Source: Linyphia triangularis
Taxonomy: Eukaryota; Arthropoda; Arachnida; Araneae; Linyphiidae
DNA: 64,000 nt
Direction: 5' to 3'
NCBI GenBank assembly: GCA_963978545.1
Contig: OZ021727.1
Span: forward strand, 20,305,943-20,369,942
Each line of letters begins with the position of its first letter. The stretch's first letter is position 1. This document shows positions 12,582 through 18,500 of the stretch, in pieces. The notes beneath the pieces were generated by a model. That model saw nothing but the letters and a program-made list of their open reading frames with translations, searched no databases and had not been told where the DNA came from. The translations under genes and the position numbers were made by a program.

Positions 12582-15500
12582 TATAAATTATCTTAATCAA
12601 TGTTAGGACTGATCAATGCAAGTATTATGGAAATGCTCTTTCTATAATAAGGGCTCTATAAAGATCAGACTACTGTGCCAGTTTTTCTGGGATTTCACTA
12701 TATTGTTGTCATGAATCTTAATTATGCAAATTTATTTCTTAAGAGTGCAACAGCCTTGGGGCAATGTAGAGTTAGGCAAATTTAAAACTTTTATAAATTA
12801 TAATCTTCTAGCCCAGTTGATTTAGAAACTACTTTGTATAAAACCTTGAAACTTGGCGAGTAGTATGAAAATGATTGATTAAAAAATGACAGAATTAAAA
12901 ACTAAAAATTAGCGTCTCATATGCTTTTTATGCTTGAAATCTTTACGTCAATGCCTATGCAGTGGCTCCACCTGCAATAAACTTTTGCTTTTTTAAATTT
13001 TCATTAAAATTTTTTTTAATTTTTATTAAAATAAAATGTATTCAGACGCTATTTTCGAGTTTTTAATTTATGTCAGTGATCATTTTCTTACCTACTCATT
13101 AAATTTCAAGGATCTATAGGAAGTAATTTCTAAACGAACTGGGCTAGGAGATATAAATTTAATAAAGTTTATTCTACCAAAAAAGTTACTAATTGGCGCA
13201 TAGATAATACAAATACGTCAGAGAATTCAGATAAGGTGCGGATAAGTGGTGGTCACGAGGAAATAGCAAGTCTGAGTTGCATTTTAAAAAATTGTACCGT
13301 TAGGTACACATCTTCCAAAGTTAAGGACTTTTAAGAACCTCTCAGCATTTTCAAAGACTTTTAAGGACCTCTAGGCATTTTCAAGAACTTGAAAACAAGT
13401 TCAAAAATATTAAGCACTTTTAATGACTTTCAATGACCGTGGGAACCCTGGTATAGGGAATGATCCTTACTAGGAGTTTTTCTTTACAAGACTTTCATTT
13501 GACATCAAATCTTAAGCATTTATAGTTTTTTCTGTGAATGTTGAGCTCAGACTCGTAAAGCTTTTGTACAAGCATCTTGCTTCATTAGTGTAAAAGCAAA
13601 AATGAACAATAAGAATTACCATATTTCTTTTCTTGATTCATTATACGATTCCTTATTTTCATATTCTAGCACCACAAAATCAAGCAATGCCCGAGTTGCA
13701 TCCACGAGCACTTTTAAATACTTAATATGGTTTCATGTATAAAAAAACCACCAACCTCCCTGTGATTCTACCATGTCCTGTGAAGAACCCTTGTTGTTAT
13801 GCGGCAGTAGTACAGCGGAGATGTGCATGTTCTCGTATTGCGATATTCGTGTCTGCTTCTCCTCCATCGTCTCCTCCTGATCCTCAGGAGGTTTCACCAG
13901 GAAACGGCAGTGGAAGGAGCTGTTCTTCGTATTGGGCTCGCACCAACCAAACCCATTACCTAGAATGGAACATTCAAAATAGAGCCTTGACGATGTTTCT
14001 AATTTTGACTGATGACAGATTTTAAAATAATGGAGTGTAATTGACACAAAACACTCAAAACAAAATAATATTTTGTAAATTTAGAATGTTTCATAAAATA
14101 AGATAAAATTATGTGCAAACAAAATTTATCACTTTACATAACAAAACAGTTAAATTTTAGAAATAGTTTGTTGAAAAACAAAATAATCTCGACTATACAC
14201 TGCAAAGTTATATTATAAAAATGTTTCAAGAAAAAAAATAATTTCTTTTATCAGCTACATGTAGAACAAAGTTAAGAGAATAATTTTAAGTACATCAGAA
14301 AAAGTCTCTTACCTATAGACATAGGTAATAGGTTGCTGCTAAATCTAGCGTGATCGCCGACGTGAATGATATTGTAGATGCTATTGTCAGTTAAACTTTC
14401 CTGCAACAAAATTTATCATCAGAATAACACTGTGACATAATAATCTATATAAAAGAATGCTTAAGTTTAAAAGAAAATTACACACAAACCAATACAGCAC
14501 TAATTCAGACATGATACAGCTCCCAAGCAAAAAAAAGCATAAATTAAAAAAACAAATATATTTTTAAAAAATGTAAGAAGTCCAACAACTTCAAACAATT
14601 GACAAACAGGTGAATCTAATTAAATCCAGTATTCTAATTTTCAAGCTAAAGTGTATTGAAATTTTTGTGTTTATGGTATTTTTTTTAACCCACTGACGGT
14701 TATGGGAATGGCAGGGGTCAAAGTGACAAAATAAGAATATATAGGATTTTTAAAAAAAATATATAGGACAATTTAAAACATCAAATAACTGCACATAGTT
14801 GCTACTGAACTTAAAAATTAACTAGTTATACATTTATAAACTCGTTATACTGTATTTAAGAGAATATAAAACACACCTTAAAAAAAAAGAAATCGCCTGA
14901 TCCTGAATATGTCATCCGTTATTGCCTCAATATTCCATCCCTAAATCAAGTTTTATTAATTACATTATTTGCAATCTTGAGTCTTTTGCTCCCAGTATCT
15001 ATAACTGCTTGAACTGCTCCAATTTCTTTAAGTATTTTCTTTTTATCCCTGTTTGCAGTCTTTTGTTGGTTCAGATTTACTGTTCAGTGTCGGTTGGATT
15101 GGCGGCGAAAAGTGGGAGATTTAGCGCCGAATGTGGCGAACTGGGGATTTGGTTTTCCGGAAACCCTAATGACCGTCTGGATTTGACATCACAACGTATT
15201 GACGTCATTTTCAATTTTGGCGACTTTTATGAAAAAATCGTGGCTAATATTTCGAATCCGATACGGATTCTGCGCCAAGGTGATTTTCGCTAAAAAATGG
15301 CATTCCGTCACTTTTTTAAGAGCAAGAGAACTACCTATGGTTGCCCTAATTAGGTGCCGTTTAAACAATTCGTGGCGCAGAATCCGTATCGGATTTGGAA
15401 TAAAAAATCGTCATCCGACATCATACAGTAATTCTTAACCCTTTTGTTTCCTTCATCAATTATTGATTGAGCACTCAAAATGTCCTTTAGTAGCCCTGCA

Positions 15501-18500
15501 AGTTAATCACAAGTCGTTTTCATCCGTTTTTCCCGAGGCAGAGTTATGTTGCTGCATCTCTCTCTCTGTATCCAATTAATTTACTACGTTGGAGGAGAAA
15601 ACAAATCAGAAATTCAAGACCGCGTACTATGAAAAAGTTCACATGTTTACAACTCCCGCCGTTCCAGTGGAGTTGAGTTGTAGGTTATACAGCACGTGAC
15701 GTCACAAGAGATAAAACGCCGCCGTTACAAGCATTGATTTTGTCAGGTGTTTTTACCTACGATCGCGGCAAAGAATCCGAAATATAAAAAATGGCAACTA
15801 AAGGCACCGTTATTACGAATTCGAAGAAAATATAGATCGAATCAATATAGAAATATAGGATTTATAGGACAATTGTAAAATATAGGACAATATAGGACGT
15901 TTTTGCCAATTTTTAAAAAAATATAGGATTTATAGGACATATAGGACGTCTGCGACCCCTGGAATGGGCGAAATTCCCCAGTTGTTTTCCCTGCAATAAT
16001 TTTTAAATTATATTTCCAATTCAAATACATAATTTTTTTTTAATTATTTTTTATTTATTTTGTTTTAGATAAGTTATAGACTATCATCCTAATAAAAATA
16101 TCTAAAATATATCTTATTTTAAATTTTATTTATAAACTAAAAAATTTTGTGTATTGGTAGAAAACCTGGGGATCCTAAGACGAGCATGACCATATATGTA
16201 TAGCCATATACGTGCATGACCGTCAATGGGTTAAAAACATATAGAATTGAATAAAAAAAAAATGTGAATGCAGGAATTGTCCATTCATATGTATTTATAG
16301 TTGTTTTTTTTTTCATGTTAACGTTGACATCAGTTTCAGAAAGTTTTCTTACAAGCATTTTACTACAATAGTGTAAAAAGCAAAAATGAGCAATAACTGA
16401 GAATTATTCTACTTACGTGATGGTAATTTATAAAAGATTCCACATTTTGCGTGATAAATTCTATTTTGCCATCTGTGTTAACCATGAACAAAAAACCATC
16501 TAAAGCCTGGAATGAACAAAAAAGAGAAAGGTTTACAAATACAGAACTGTTTCAAAGGAGTACATGGAATAGTAAAAATTGACTACGTCGATGCACATAC
16601 ATTGAGTAGAAATGGAGCTATAAGTTCACTGCCGAGATAACTAGGCTTGCTGGATGATACCTCACTCTTTTGAAGGTCATCACCTGAAGGACAATCTGGA
16701 ATTTAAAAAAAAATAATTAGAAAACGCAAATTAAAAACATGCATTGTTAATAGCCATTCATTAAATAAACTTGTAAACAATTCTTACTCACATCTTATTA
16801 ACTTAGTTGGTTTCTTAATTGCGAATAAAATAAAAAGGGTATTTAATATCAGACAGGTTAAAAACATTTTTTAATTATTGGAGCATTATATAAAGTATGC
16901 TCTTTATGAAAAACTATTTATACTGGAAAATAAAATTGCTCTTAATTACTTGTCACTTTACTTCAATAAGGAAATACTTATAATTATTGTTGAGCAAGTT
17001 ATTCTTTAAAAATAAAATAAATCATAATTTATAGATAGCAGGAATTATTGCGCAACAACATTCGGAACATTAGGTTCATTTAAGTAGAAGCACGGATTTT
17101 GATTTTAATGACATTTAATATGGGACGCCTTTATGTGTAGAAAAGTGATAGAGTGTACTTCCTTTTTGCAAAAAAAATATTTATTTTAACTGTTGTAAGT
17201 GGTTATGTTAAGAAACCAACAACGCAAGAGACAGTGAACACAAATGACATACCTAATCAAATTTTTCTGCATAAAAAAAATTGCACTTTGTTTCAGCTCA
17301 TACAAAATCTAAAAAATTACATAGATTATTTATAATATGTAATGTGGTTTCGCTGTAAAACCAGTCAACGTATAAAAATAAAAATTTAAGTGATTTCTGT
17401 GCAGAATCACAATGCTTCGAAAGGTTAATCAAAATGCCAATGAAGAATGATTACGATTAACTTATTAAAAACTCCAAACTGTACATTGCTTAAAGTTTAG
17501 CACAACAAGAAAGAAAAACAAAGACAGTTATAAGAAGTTTTGTTGTCTTCTACACACAAAAAATGACTTGATGGAGAATAAATACAATTCCACATGGTAA
17601 AGTCTGTACCTATTTTGCATTGACTTAAATGGTTGACTGCTTCCTGTATTATGGCACACTTCTCAGGATTAGCGGAGAGGGAACACATGTCAGACGCGCC
17701 AGAGATGTAACCTGCCAGTTCTTCTAGGTAGTCCTGGGTAGACTCCCTGCGCCACTTATCATTAAGGCACTTATTACTGAAATATATTAATTTGTTAGGA
17801 AAACATGAAAAAATGCTTACATTTGGTTCATTACATTATATTTTTTTATAATTACATATGAGGTTCGGTACTATTATGTAGAGTGTATTTTGGTACTCGA
17901 CAAGAGGGAAGTTTACTCAAGAAATATAACGACTCGGACCAGCAATGAACCCCTCTTCTTCAGTTGTTCTTTAAATTTCAATAAATAAATGCATTGCTAT
18001 CTTAACCCACTGACGGTCATGGGTATGGGCGAAATTCTACAGTTGCTTTCCCTGCAATAAGTTTTAAATTATATTTCTAATTCAAATACATTATTTATTT
18101 TTTTAATTATGTTTCATTTATTTTATTTTAGATAGGTTATAAATTATCATCCTAATAAAAATATTTAAAAAATATTTTATTTAAAATTTAAAAATGTTGT
18201 GTATTGCTGGAAAAACTGGGGATCAACTGACGTATATATGCGTGCATGACCGTCAGTGGGTTAAAGACGTAACTCTCCATGTAATTACAATTCCCTTAAT
18301 TATATGTTGATAAATCCAACTTAAATGTCAAAAAAAATTTATAGGACTCGTTATGATGAATAAGCAATATGAAATGTACAGGCTGCGTATGAGTATACTA
18401 GCACTAACATTAATGTTTAAGAAAAGTAATTTTATTCACAATTGTTAACAAAAACTTTCTTCCTAAAAATGAGTAATCCTCATTTCAATAGGCTGTGCTC

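Larger units (their letters stand above)
14401..16416 (-). other. tai intron 4
   Basis: About 2.0 kb, most of it (14685-16234) a piggyBac-like MITE carrying a 1250-bp nested element. The remaining 14401-14684 and 16235-16416 hold nothing recognisable. Confidence 0.65.

Noticed and set aside
14922..15293. 123-codon frame similar to one at 31629-31862
   Set aside because: The similarity is because both lie in copies of the same 1.25-kb element. The frames break differently and show no transposase motif.
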